A DNA stretch of 64,000 nucleotides from Sepioteuthis lessoniana. Its lineage: Eukaryota; Mollusca; Cephalopoda; Myopsida; Loliginidae. The notes beneath the pieces are model-generated. The model was given only the letters and a program-made list of their open reading frames with translations. It made no database searches and had not been told where the DNA came from. The number at the start of each line of letters is the position of its first letter. Within the stretch, counting starts at the first letter, position 1. Positions 10,887-24,715 of this stretch are shown piece by piece. Made by a program: the position numbers and the translations under genes. The stretch spans positions 1 to 64,000 of the forward strand of contig CAUZXS010002471.1 in assembly GCA_963585895.1 (NCBI GenBank), in the 5' to 3' direction.

Positions 10887-12157
10887 ATGATAAAGCTAAA
10901 ATGCCTACTTTTTAATAATGTTTTACTTCGTTTAGCTAATACAATCATCAGCATTTTATCCGTGGCTTTAGTTAGGTTAACCGTAAATATCGTAAGGTCA
11001 TGCACATGTTTGCAACAAGATCGAGATTTGCAATGTAATTTTACTAAAAACGTTTACTTTATCTGTTAGTTTTATAGTACAAATGATTAGTTTTTCCCGA
11101 TAGTTCACGTAGGTTTTTTACTATGAATATCCACTTTTTTCAGGAGTTTTTCTTTCTATTAACGAATGTTTTGGACATATGTATATTTGCAATGTTATTT
11201 AACTAATTTTACATAACCGTTCATTCATTTGACTTTTAAATAAAGACGTATTTAGATAAGGCTAAAATGCCTACCGCTTTATACCTTTGAATTTTAACTA
11301 AAAGATGTATTATGATGAAGCCTAAATACCTACTTTTTAACAATGTTTTACTTCGTTTAGCTAATATTATCATAAGCATTTTATCCGTTGCTTCAGTTAT
11401 GTTAACCGTAAAATCGTAAGCTCATGCAGACGTTTACAAAAAGAACGTGATTTGCAATGTAATTTGACCAAAAGCTTAAATTTATAAAGATTTATCTGTT
11501 AGTTTGTTAGTATAAATGATTAGTGTTTCATGATAGTTAACGTAGATTTTTTTACTATGAATTTCCATGCTTTTCCGAAGTTTTTTTTATATTAACGTAT
11601 ATAACGTGTGCACATATATATGTTCAGGACAAAAAGTATATGTGCAATGATATTTAACTAATTTTACATACCCGTTCATTCCTTTGAATTTTTACTAAAA
11701 GACGTATAACGCTAAAATGCCTACCGCTTTATACCTTTGAGATTTAACTAAAAGATGTGTTATGATGGGGCCTAAATGGCTACTTTTTAACAATGTTTTA
11801 CTTCGTTTAGCTTATCTCATCATAAGCATTTTATCCGTTGCTTCAGTTATGTTAACCGTAAAAATCGTAAGCTCAAGCAGACGTTTACAAGAAGAACGTG
11901 ATTTGCAATGTAATTTGACCAAAAGCTTTTACTTTATAAAGATTTATCTGTTAGTTTGTTAGTACAAATGATTAGTGTTTCATGATAGTTAACGTAGTTT
12001 TTCTACTATGAATTTCCATGCTTTTCAGAAGTTTTTGATATTAACGTATATAACGTGTGCACATATATATGTTTAGGACAAAAAGTATATGTGCAATGAT
12101 ATTTAACTAATTTTATATGCCCGTTTATACCTTTCAATTTAAGCAAAAAGAGGTATT
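10887..12157 (+). repeat. HOR 9 (1271 bp)
   Basis: Short C with a frame at 10887-11069. Undeleted B with a frame at 11762-11962 and the GATGTGTT leader. Confidence 0.95.
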
Positions 12158-13405
12158 ATGATAAAGCTAAAATGCCTACTTTTTAATAATGTTTTACTTC
12201 GTTTAGCTAATACAATCATCAGCATTTTATCCGTGGCTTTAGTTAGGTTAACCGTAAATATCGTAAGGTCATGCACATGTTTGCAACAAGATCGAGATTT
12301 GCAATGTAATTTTACTAAAAACGTTTACTTTATCTGTTAGTTTTATAGTACAAATGATTAGTTTTTCCCGATAGTTCACGTAGGTTTTCTACTATGAATA
12401 TCCACTTTTTTCAGGAGTTTTTCTTTCTATTAACGAATGTTTTGGACATATGTATATTTGCAATGTTATTTAACTAATTTTACATAACCGTTCATTCATT
12501 TGACTTTTAAATAAAGACGTATTTAGATAAGGCTAAAATGCCTACCGCTTTATACCTTTGAATTTTAACTAAAAGATGTATTATGATGAAGCCTAAATAC
12601 CTACTTTTTAACAATGTTTTACTTCGTTTAGCTAATATTATCATAAGCATTTTATCCGTTGCTTCAGTTATGTTAACCGTAAAATCGTAAGCTCATGCAG
12701 ACGTTTACAAAAAGAACGTGATTTGCAATGTAATTTGACCAAAAGCTTAAATTTATAAAGATTTATCTGTTAGTTTGTTAGTATAAATGATTAGTGTTTC
12801 ATGATAGTTAACGTAGATTTTTTTACTATGAATTTCCATGCTTTTCCGAAGTTTTTTTTTATATTAACGTATATAACGTGTGCACATATATATGTTTAGG
12901 ACAAAAAGTATATGTGCAATGATATTTAACTAATTTTACATACCCGTTCATTCCTTTGAATTTTTACTAAAAGACGTATAACGCTAAAATGCCTACCGCT
13001 TTATACCTTTGAATTTTAACTAAATGCCTACTTTTTAACAATGTTTTACTTCGTTTAGCTTATCTCATCATAAGCATTTTATCCGTTGCTTCAGTTATGT
13101 TAACCGTAAAAATCGTAAGCTCAAGCAGACGTTTACAAGAAGAACGTGATTTGCAATGTAATTTGACCAAAAGCTTTTACTTTATAAAGATTTATCTGTT
13201 AGTTTGTTAGTACAAATGATTAGTGTTTCATGATAGTTAACGTAGTTTTTCTACTATGAATTTCCATGCTTTTCAGAAGTTTTTGATATTAACGTATATA
13301 ACGTGTGCACATATATATGTTTAGGACAAAAAGTATATGTGCAATGATATTTAACTAATTTTATATGCCCGTTTATACCTTTCAATTTAAGCAAAAAGAG
13401 GTATT
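12158..13405 (+). repeat. HOR 10 (1248 bp)
   Basis: Short C with a frame at 12158-12340. B has the 24-bp deletion. Consensus type. Confidence 0.95.
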
Positions 13406-14675
13406 ATGATAAAGCTAAAATGCCTACTTTTTAATAATGTTTTACTTCGTTTAGCTAATACAATCATCAGCATTTTATCCGTGGCTTTAGTTAGGTTAAC
13501 CGTAAATATCGTAAGGTCATGCACATGTTTGCAACAAGATCGAGATTTGCAATGTAATTTTACTAAAAACGTTTACTTTATCTGTTAGTTTTATAGTACA
13601 AATGATTAGTTTTTCCCGATAGTTCACGTAGGTTTTTTACTATGAATATCCACTTTTTTCAGGAGTTTTTCTTTCTATTAACGAATGTTTTGGACATATG
13701 TATATTTGCAATGTTATTTAACTAATTTTACATAACCGTTCATTCATTTGACTTTTAAATAAAGACGTATTTAGATAAGGCTAAAATGCCTACCGCTTTA
13801 TACCTTTGAATTTTAACTAAAAGATGTATTATGATGAAGCCTAAATACCTACTTTTTAACAATGTTTTACTTCGTTTAGCTAATATTATCATAAGCATTT
13901 TATCCGTTGCTTCAGTTATGTTAACCGTAAAATCGTAAGCTCATGCAGACGTTTACAAAAAGAACGTGATTTGCAATGTAATTTGACCAAAAGCTTAAAT
14001 TTATAAAGATTTATCTGTTAGTTTGTTAGTATAAATGATTAGTGTTTCATGATAGTTAACGTAGATTTTTTACTATGAATTTCCATGCTTTTCCGAAGTT
14101 TTTTTTATATTAACGTATATAACGTGTGCACATATATATGTTCAGGACAAAAAGTATATGTGCAATGATATTTAACTAATTTTACATACCCGTTCATTCC
14201 TTTGAATTTTTACTAAAAGACGTATAACGCTAAAATGCCTACCGCTTTATACCTTTGAGATTTAACTAAAAGATGTGTTATGATGGGGCCTAAATGGCTA
14301 CTTTTTAACAATGTTTTACTTCGTTTAGCTTATCTCATCATAAGCATTTTATCCGTTGCTTCAGTTATGTTAACCGTAAAAATCGTAAGCTCAAGCAGAC
14401 GTTTACAAGAAGAACGTGATTTGCAATGTAATTTGACCAAAAGCTTTTACTTTATAAAGATTTATCTGTTAGTTTGTTAGTACAAATGATTAGTGTTTCA
14501 TGATAGTTAACGTAGTTTTTCTACTATGAATTTCCATGCTTTTCAGAAGTTTTTGATATTAACGTATATAACGTGTGCACATATATATGTTTAGGACAAA
14601 AAGTATATGTGCAATGATATTTAACTAATTTTATATGCCCGTTTATACCTTTCAATTTAAGCAAAAAGAGGTATT
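13406..14675 (+). repeat. HOR 11 (1270 bp)
   Basis: Short C with a frame at 13406-13588. A has one T fewer in GTAGATTTTTTAC. Undeleted B with a frame at 14280-14480 and the GATGTGTT leader. Confidence 0.95.
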
Positions 14676-15923
14676 ATGATAAAGCTAAAATGCCTACTTT
14701 TTAATAATGTTTTACTTCGTTTAGCTAATACAATCATCAGCATTTTATCCGTGGCTTTAGTTAGGTTAACCGTAAATATCGTAAGGTCATGCACATGTTT
14801 GCAACAAGATCGAGATTTGCAATGTAATTTTACTAAAAACGTTTACTTTATCTGTTAGTTTTATAGTACAAATGATTAGTTTTTCCCGATAGTTCACGTA
14901 GGTTTTTTACTATGAATATCCACTTTTTTCAGGAGTTTTTCTTTCTATTAACGAATGTTTTGGACATATGTATATTTGCAATGTTATTTAACTAATTTTA
15001 CATAACCGTTCATTCATTTGACTTTTAAATAAAGACGTATTTAGATAAGGCTAAAATGCCTACCGCTTTATACCTTTGAATTTTAACTAAAAGATGTATT
15101 ATGATGAAGCCTAAATACCTACTTTTTAACAATGTTTTACTTCGTTTAGCTAATATTATCATAAGCATTTTATCCGTTGCTTCAGTTATGTTAACCGTAA
15201 AATCGTAAGCTCATGCAGACGTTTACAAAAAGAACGTGATTTGCAATGTAATTTGACCAAAAGCTTAAATTTATAAAGATTTATCTGTTAGTTTGTTAGT
15301 ATAAATGATTAGTGTTTCATGATAGTTAACGTAGATTTTTTTACTATGAATTTCCATGCTTTTCCGAAGTTTTTTTTTATATTAACGTATATAACGTGTG
15401 CACATATATATGTTTAGGACAAAAAGTATATGTGCAATGATATTTAACTAATTTTACATACCCGTTCATTCCTTTGAATTTTTACTAAAAGACGTATAAC
15501 GCTAAAATGCCTACCGCTTTATACCTTTGAATTTTAACTAAATGCCTACTTTTTAACAATGTTTTACTTCGTTTAGCTTATCTCATCATAAGCATTTTAT
15601 CCGTTGCTTCAGTTATGTTAACCGTAAAAATCGTAAGCTCAAGCACACGTTTACAAGAAGAACGTGATTTGCAATGTAATTTGACCAAAAGCTTTTACTT
15701 TATAAAGATTTATCTGTTAGTTTGTTAGTACAAATGATTAGTGTTTCATGATAGTTAACGTAGTTTTTCTACTATGAATTTCCATGCTTTTCAGAAGTTT
15801 TTGATATTAACGTATATAACGTGTGCACATATATATGTTTAGGACAAAAAGTATATGTGCAATGATATTTAACTAATTTTATATGCCCGTTTATACCTTT
15901 CAATTTAAGCAAAAAGAGGTATT
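14676..15923 (+). repeat. HOR 12 (1248 bp)
   Basis: Short C with a frame at 14676-14858. B is deleted and carries AAGCACACG at 15646, the first of four neighbouring units with this G-to-C change. Confidence 0.95.
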
Positions 15924-17171
15924 ATGATAAAGCTAAAATGCCTACTTTTTAATAATGTTTTACTTCGTTTAGCTAATACAATCATCAGCATTTTATCCGT
16001 GGCTTTAGTTAGGTTAACCGTAAATATCGTAAGGTCATGCACATGTTTGCAACAAGATCGAGATTTGCAATGTAATTTTACTAAAAACGTTTACTTTATC
16101 TGTTAGTTTTATAGTACAAATGATTAGTTTTTCCCGATAGTTCACGTAGGTTTTCTACTATGAATATCCACTTTTTTCAGGAGTTTTTCTTTCTATTAAC
16201 GAATGTTTTGGACATATGTATATTTGCAATGTTATTTAACTAATTTTACATAACCGTTCATTCATTTGACTTTTAAATAAAGACGTATTTAGATAAGGCT
16301 AAAATGCCTACCGCTTTATACCTTTGAATTTTAACTAAAAGATGTATTATGATGAAGCCTAAATACCTACTTTTTAACAATGTTTTACTTCGTTTAGCTA
16401 ATATTATCATAAGCATTTTATCCGTTGCTTCAGTTATGTTAACCGTAAAATCGTAAGCTCATGCAGACGTTTACAAAAAGAACGTGATTTGCAATGTAAT
16501 TTGACCAAAAGCTTAAATTTATAAAGATTTATCTGTTAGTTTGTTAGTATAAATGATTAGTGTTTCATGATAGTTAACGTAGATTTTTTTACTATGAATT
16601 TCCATGCTTTTCCGAAGTTTTTTTTTATATTAACGTATATAACGTGTGCACATATATATGTTTAGGACAAAAAGTATATGTGCAATGATATTTAACTAAT
16701 TTTACATACCCGTTCATTCCTTTGAATTTTTACTAAAAGACGTATAACGCTAAAATGCCTACCGCTTTATACCTTTGAATTTTAACTAAATGCCTACTTT
16801 TTAACAATGTTTTACTTCGTTTAGCTTATCTCATCATAAGCATTTTATCCGTTGCTTCAGTTATGTTAACCGTAAAAATCGTAAGCTCAAGCACACGTTT
16901 ACAAGAAGAACGTGATTTGCAATGTAATTTGACCAAAAGCTTTTACTTTATAAAGATTTATCTGTTAGTTTGTTAGTACAAATGATTAGTGTTTCATGAT
17001 AGTTAACGTAGTTTTTCTACTATGAATTTCCATGCTTTTCAGAAGTTTTTGATATTAACGTATATAACGTGTGCACATATATATGTTTAGGACAAAAAGT
17101 ATATGTGCAATGATATTTAACTAATTTTATATGCCCGTTTATACCTTTCAATTTAAGCAAAAAGAGGTATT
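15924..17171 (+). repeat. HOR 13 (1248 bp)
   Basis: Short C with a frame at 15924-16106. Deleted B with AAGCACACG at 16894. Confidence 0.95.
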
Positions 17172-18452
17172 ATGATAAAGCTAAAATGCCTACTTTTTAA
17201 TAATGTTTTACTTCGTTTAGCTAATACAATCATCAGCATTTTATCCGTGGCTTTAGTTAGGTTAACCGTAAATATCGTAAGGTCATGCACATGTTTGCAA
17301 CAAGATCGAGATTTGCAATGTAATTTTACTAAAAACGTTTACTTTATAAAGATTTTTCTGTTAGTTTTATAGTACAAATGATTAGTTTTTCCCGATAGTT
17401 CACGTAGGTTTTCTACTATGAATATCCACTTTTTTCAGGAGTTTTTCTTTCTATTAACGAATGTTTTGGACATATGTATATTTGCAATGTTATTTAACTA
17501 ATTTTACATAACCGTTCATTCATTTGACTTTTAAATAAAGACGTATTTAGATAAGGCTAAAATGCCTACCGCTTTATACCTTTGAATTTTAACTAAAAGA
17601 TGTATTATGATGAAGCCTAAATACCTACTTTTTAACAATGTTTTACTTCGTTTAGCTAATATTATCATAAGCATTTTATCCGTTGCTTCAGTTATGTTAA
17701 CCGTAAAATCGTAAGCTCATGCAGACGTTTACAAAAAGAACGTGATTTGCAATGTAATTTGACCAAAAGCTTAAATTTATAAAGATTTATCTGTTAGTTT
17801 GTTAGTATAAATGATTAGTGTTTCATGATAGTTAACGTAGATTTTTTTACTATGAATTTCCATGCTTTTCCGAAGTTTTTTTTATATTAACGTATATAAC
17901 GTGTGCACATATATATGTTCAGGACAAAAAGTATATGTGCAATGATATTTAACTAATTTTACATACCCGTTCATTCCTTTGAATTTTTACTAAAAGACGT
18001 ATAACGCTAAAATGCCTACCGCTTTATACCTTTGAGATTTAACTAAAAGATGTGTTATGATGGGGCCTAAATGGCTACTTTTTAACAATGTTTTACTTCG
18101 TTTAGCTTATCTCATCATAAGCATTTTATCCGTTGCTTCAGTTATGTTAACCGTAAAAATCGTAAGCTCAAGCACACGTTTACAAGAAGAACGTGATTTG
18201 CAATGTAATTTGACCAAAAGCTTTTACTTTATAAAGATTTATCTGTTAGTTTGTTAGTACAAATGATTAGTGTTTCATGATAGTTAACGTAGTTTTTCTA
18301 CTATGAATTTCCATGCTTTTCAGAAGTTTTTGATATTAACGTATATAACGTGTGCACATATATATGTTTAGGACAAAAAGTATATGTGCAATGATATTTA
18401 ACTAATTTTATATGCCCGTTTATACCTTTCAATTTAAGCAAAAAGAGGTATT
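17172..18452 (+). repeat. HOR 14 (1281 bp)
   Basis: Long C with a frame at 17172-17372. Undeleted B with a frame at 18057-18257, encoding T instead of R at codon 40 through the AAGCACACG change at 18175. It combines long C with undeleted B. Confidence 0.95.
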
Positions 18453-19700
18453 ATGATAAAGCTAAAATGCCTACTTTTTAATAATGTTTTACTTCGTTTA
18501 GCTAATACAATCATCAGCATTTTATCCGTGGCTTTAGTTAGGTTAACCGTAAATATCGTAAGGTCATGCACATGTTTGCAACAAGATCGAGATTTGCAAT
18601 GTAATTTTACTAAAAACGTTTACTTTATCTGTTAGTTTTATAGTACAAATGATTAGTTTTTCCCGATAGTTCACGTAGGTTTTCTACTATGAATATCCAC
18701 TTTTTTCAGGAGTTTTTCTTTCTATTAACGAATGTTTTGGACATATGTATATTTGCAATGTTATTTAACTAATTTTACATAACCGTTCATTCATTTGACT
18801 TTTAAATAAAGACGTATTTAGATAAGGCTAAAATGCCTACCGCTTTATACCTTTGAATTTTAACTAAAAGATGTATTATGATGAAGCCTAAATACCTACT
18901 TTTTAACAATGTTTTACTTCGTTTAGCTAATATTATCATAAGCATTTTATCCGTTGCTTCAGTTATGTTAACCGTAAAATCGTAAGCTCATGCAGACGTT
19001 TACAAAAAGAACGTGATTTGCAATGTAATTTGACCAAAAGCTTAAATTTATAAAGATTTATCTGTTAGTTTGTTAGTATAAATGATTAGTGTTTCATGAT
19101 AGTTAACGTAGATTTTTTTACTATGAATTTCCATGCTTTTCCGAAGTTTTTTTTTATATTAACGTATATAACGTGTGCACATATATATGTTTAGGACAAA
19201 AAGTATATGTGCAATGATATTTAACTAATTTTACATACCTGTTCATTCCTTTGAATTTTTACTAAAAGACGTATAACGCTAAAATGCCTACCGCTTTATA
19301 CCTTTGAATTTTAACTAAATGCCTACTTTTTAACAATGTTTTACTTCGTTTAGCTTATCTCATCATAAGCATTTTATCCGTTGCTTCAGTTATGTTAACC
19401 GTAAAAATCGTAAGCTCAAGCACACGTTTACAAGAAGAACGTGATTTGCAATGTAATTTGACCAAAAGCTTTTACTTTATAAAGATTTATCTGTTAGTTT
19501 GTTAGTACAAATGATTAGTGTTTCATGATAGTTAACGTAGTTTTTCTACTATGAATTTCCATGCTTTTCAGAAGTTTTTGATATTAACGTATATAACGTG
19601 TGCACATATATATGTTTAGGACAAAAAGTATATGTGCAATGATATTTAACTAATTTTATATGCCCGTTTATACCTTTCAATTTAAGCAAAAAGAGGTATT
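18453..19700 (+). repeat. HOR 15 (1248 bp)
   Basis: Short C with a frame at 18453-18635. A has a private CATACCTGTTC. Deleted B with AAGCACACG at 19423, the last of the four-unit run. Confidence 0.95.
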
Positions 19701-20962
19701 ATGATAAAGCTAAAATGCCTACTTTTTAATAATGTTTTACTTCGTTTAGCTAATACAATCATCAGCATTTTATCCGTGGCTTTAGTTAGGTTAACCGTAA
19801 ATATCGTAAGGTCATGCACATGTTTGCAACAAGATCGAGATTTGCAATGTAATTTTACTAAAAACGTTTACTTTATCTGTTAGTTTTATAGTACAAATGA
19901 TTAGTTTTTCCCGATAGTTCACGTAGGTTTTCTACTATGAATATCCACTTTTTTCAGGAGTTTTTCTTTCTATTAACGAATGTTTTGGACATATGTATAT
20001 TTGCAATGTTATTTAACTAATTTTACATAACCGTTCATTCATTTGACTTTTAAATAAAGACGTATTTAGATAAGGCTAAAATGCCTACCGCTTTATACCT
20101 TTGAATTTTAACTAAAATGATGAAGCCTAAATACCTACTTTTTAACAATGTTTTACTTCGTTTAGCTAATATTATCATAAGCATTTTATCCGTTGCTTCA
20201 GTTATGTTAACCGTAAAATCGTAAGCTCATGCAGACGTTTACAAAAAGAACGTGATTTGCAATGTAATTTGACCAAAAGCTTAAATTTATAAAGATTTAT
20301 CTGTTAGTTTGTTAGTATAAATGATTAGTGTTTCATGATAGTTAACGTAGATTTTTTTACTATGAATTTCCATGCTTTTCCGAAGTTTTTTTTATATTAA
20401 CGTATATAACGTGTGCACATATATATGTTCAGGACAAAAAGTATATGTGCAATGATATTTAACTAATTTTACATACCCGTTCATTCCTTTGAATTTTTAC
20501 TAAAAGACGTATAACGCTAAAATGCCTACCGCTTTATACCTTTGAGATTTAACTAAAAGATGTGTTATGATGGGGCCTAAATGGCTACTTTTTAACAATG
20601 TTTTACTTCGTTTAGCTTATCTCATCATAAGCATTTTATCCGTTGCTTCAGTTATGTTAACCGTAAAAATCGTAAGCTCAAGCAGACGTTTACAAGAAGA
20701 ACGTGATTTGCAATGTAATTTGACCAAAAGCTTTTACTTTATAAAGATTTATCTGTTAGTTTGTTAGTACAAATGATTAGTGTTTCATGATAGTTAACGT
20801 AGTTTTTCTACTATGAATTTCCATGCTTTTCAGAAGTTTTTGATATTAACGTATATAACGTGTGCACATATATATGTTTAGGACAAAAAGTATATGTGCA
20901 ATGATATTTAACTAATTTTATATGCCCGTTTATACCTTTCAATTTAAGCAAAAAGAGGTATT
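19701..20962 (+). repeat. HOR 16 (1262 bp)
   Basis: Short C with a frame at 19701-19883. Nine bases are missing just before the A start (AACTAAAATGATGAAG at 20111), so A begins at 20117. Undeleted B with a frame at 20567-20767 and the GATGTGTT leader. Confidence 0.95.
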
Positions 20963-22210
20963 ATGATAAAGCTAAAATGCCTACTTTTTAATAATGTTTT
21001 ACTTCGTTTAGCTAATACAATCATCAGCATTTTATCCGTGGCTTTAGTTAGGTTAACCGTAAATATCGTAAGGTCATGCACATGTTTGCAACAAGATCGA
21101 GATTTGCAATGTAATTTTACTAAAAACGTTTACTTTATCTGTTAGTTTTATAGTACAAATGATTAGTTTTTCCCGATAGTTCACGTAGGTTTTCTACTAT
21201 GAATATCCACTTTTTTCAGGAGTTTTTCTTTCTATTAACGAATGTTTTGGACATATGTATATTTGCAATGTTATTTAACTAATTTTACATAACCGTTCAT
21301 TCATTTGACTTTTAAATAAAGACGTATTTAGATAAGGCTAAAATGCCTACCGCTTTATACCTTTGAATTTTAACTAAAAGATGTATTATGATGAAGCCTA
21401 AATACCTACTTTTTAACAATGTTTTACTTCGTTTAGCTAATATTATCATAAGCATTTTATCCGTTGCTTCAGTTATGTTAACCGTAAAATCGTAAGCTCA
21501 TGCAGACGTTTACAAAAAGAACGTGATTTGCAATGTAATTTGACCAAAAGCTTAAATTTATAAAGATTTATCTGTTAGTTTGTTAGTATAAATGATTAGT
21601 GTTTCATGATAGTTAACGTAGATTTTTTTACTATGAATTTCCATGCTTTTCCGAAGTTTTTTTTTATATTAACGTATATAACGTGTGCACATATATATGT
21701 TTAGGACAAAAAGTATATGTGCAATGATATTTAACTAATTTTACATACCCGTTCATTCCTTTGAATTTTTACTAAAAGACGTATAACGCTAAAATGCCTA
21801 CCGCTTTATACGTTTGAATTTTAACTAAATGCCTACTTTTTAACAATGTTTTACTTCGTTTAGCTTATCTCATCATAAGCATTTTATCCGTTGCTTCAGT
21901 TATGTTAACCGTAAAAATCGTAAGCTCAAGCAGACGTTTACAAGAAGAACGTGATTTGCAATGTAATTTGACCAAAAGCTTTTACTTTATAAAGATTTAT
22001 CTGTTAGTTTGTTAGTACAAATGATTAGTGTTTCATGATAGTTAACGTAGTTTTTCTACTATGAATTTCCATGCTTTTCAGAAGTTTTTGATATTAACGT
22101 ATATAACGTGTGCACATATATATGTTTAGGACAAAAAGTATATGTGCAATGATATTTAACTAATTTTATATGCCCGTTTATACCTTTCAATTTAAGCAAA
22201 AAGAGGTATT
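20963..22210 (+). repeat. HOR 17 (1248 bp)
   Basis: Short C with a frame at 20963-21145. Deleted B. This is the first unit with TATACGTTTG (G at 21812) in the leader before B, a change common from here to the right end. Confidence 0.95.
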
Positions 22211-23467
22211 ATGATAAAGCTAAAATGCCTACTTTTTAATAATGTTTTACTTCGTTTAGCTAATACAATCATCAGCATTTTATCCGTGGCTTTAGTTAGG
22301 TTAACCGTAAATATCGTAAGGTCATGCACATGTTTGCAACAAGATCGAGATTTGCAATGTAATTTTACTAAAAACGTTTACTTTATAAAGATTTTTCTGT
22401 TAGTTTTATAGTACAAATGATTAGTTTTTCCCGATAGTTCACGTAGGTTTTCTACTATGAATATCCACTTTTTTCAGGAGTTTTTCTTTCTATTAACGAA
22501 TGTTTTGGACATATGTATATTTGCAATGTTATTTAACTAATTTTACATAACCGTTCATTCATTTGACTTTTAAATAAAGACGTATTTAGATAAGGCTAAA
22601 ATGCCTACCGCTTTATACCTTTGAATTTTAACTAAAAGATGTATTATGATGAAGCCTAAATACCTACTTTTTAACAATGTTTTACTTCGTTTAGCTAATA
22701 TTATCATAAGCATTTTATCCGTTGCTTCAGTTATGTTAACCGTAAAATCGTAAGCTCATGCAGACGTTTACAAAAAGAACGTGATTTGCAATGTAATTTG
22801 ACCAAAAGCTTAAATTTATAAAGATTTATCTGTTAGTTTGTTAGTATAAATGATTAGTGTTTCATGATAGTTAACGTAGATTTTTTTACTATGAATTTCC
22901 ATGCTTTTCCGAAGTTTTTTTTATATTAACGTATATAACGTGTGCACATATATATGTTCAGGACAAAAAGTATATGTGCAATGATATTTAACTAATTTTA
23001 CATACCCGTTCATTCCTTTGAATTTTTACTAAAAGACGTATAACGCTAAAATGCCTACCGCTTTATACGTTTGAATTTTAACTAAATGCCTACTTTTTAA
23101 CAATGTTTTACTTCGTTTAGCTTATCTCATCATAAGCATTTTATCCGTTGCTTCAGTTATGTTAACCGTAAAAATCGTAAGCTCAAGCAGACGTTTACAA
23201 GAAGAACGTGATTTGCAATGTAATTTGACCAAAAGCTTTTACTTTATAAAGATTTATCTGTTAGTTTGTTAGTACAAATGATTAGTGTTTCATGATAGTT
23301 AACGTAGTTTTTCTACTATGAATTTCCATGCTTTTCAGAAGTTTTTGATATTAACGTATATAACGTGTGCACATATATATGTTTAGGACAAAAAGTATAT
23401 GTGCAATGATATTTAACTAATTTTATATGCCCGTTTATACCTTTCAATTTAAGCAAAAAGAGGTATT
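22211..23467 (+). repeat. HOR 18 (1257 bp), recombinant A/B haplotype
   Basis: Long C with a frame at 22211-22411. A has GTTCAGG near 22958, normally tied to undeleted B, yet the following B is deleted and has the TATACGTTTG leader. An exchange between the two A/B haplotypes is implied between about 22960 and 23069. Confidence 0.95.
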
Positions 23468-24715
23468 ATGATAAAGCTAAAATGCCTACTTTTTAATAAT
23501 GTTTTACTTCGTTTAGCTAATACAATCATCAGCATTTTATCCGTGGCTTTAGTTAGGTTAACCGTAAATATCGTAAGGTCATGCACATGTTTGCAACAAG
23601 ATCGAGATTTGCAATGTAATTTTACTAAAAACGTTTACTTTATCTGTTAGTTTTATAGTACAAATGATTAGTTTTTCCCGATAGTTCACGTAGGTTTTCT
23701 ACTATGAATATCCACTTTTTTCAGGAGTTTTTCTTTCTATTAACGAATGTTTTGGACATATGTATATTTGCAATGTTATTTAACTAATTTTACATAACCG
23801 TTCATTCATTTGACTTTTAAATAAAGACGTATTTAGATAAGGCTAAAATGCCTACCGCTTTATACCTTTGAATTTTAACTAAAAGATGTATTATGATGAA
23901 GCCTAAATACCTACTTTTTAACAATGTTTTACTTCGTTTAGCTAATATTATCATAAGCATTTTATCCGTTGCTTCAGTTATGTTAACCGTAAAATCGTAA
24001 GCTCATGCAGACGTTTACAAAAAGAACGTGATTTGCAATGTAATTTGACCAAAAGCTTAAATTTATAAAGATTTATCTGTTAGTTTGTTAGTATAAATGA
24101 TTAGTGTTTCATGATAGTTAACGTAGATTTTTTTACTATGAATTTCCATGCTTTTCCGAAGTTTTTTTTTATATTAACGTATATAACGTGTGCACATATA
24201 TATGTTTAGGACAAAAAGTATATGTGCAATGATATTTAACTAATTTTACATACCCGTTCATTCCTTTGAATTTTTACTAAAAGACGTATAACGCTAAAAT
24301 GCCTACCGCTTTATACGTTTGAATTTTAACTAAATGCCTACTTTTTAACAATGTTTTACTTCGTTTAGCTTATCTCATCATAAGCATTTTATCCGTTGCT
24401 TCAGTTATGTTAACCGTAAAAATCGTAAGCTCAAGCAGACGTTTACAAGAAGAACGTGATTTGCAATGTAATTTGACCAAAAGCTTTTACTTTATAAAGA
24501 TTTATCTGTTAGTTTGTTAGTACAAATGATTAGTGTTTCATGATAGTTAACGTAGTTTTTCTACTATGAATTTCCATGCTTTTCAGAAGTTTTTGATATT
24601 AACGTATATAACGTGTGCACATATATATGTTTAGGACAAAAAGTATATGTGCAATGATATTTAACTAATTTTATATGCCCGTTTATACCTTTCAATTTAA
24701 GCAAAAAGAGGTATT
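23468..24715 (+). repeat. HOR 19 (1248 bp)
   Basis: Short C with a frame at 23468-23650. Deleted B with the TATACGTTTG leader. It pairs with HOR 21 at a 2519-bp distance. Confidence 0.95.
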
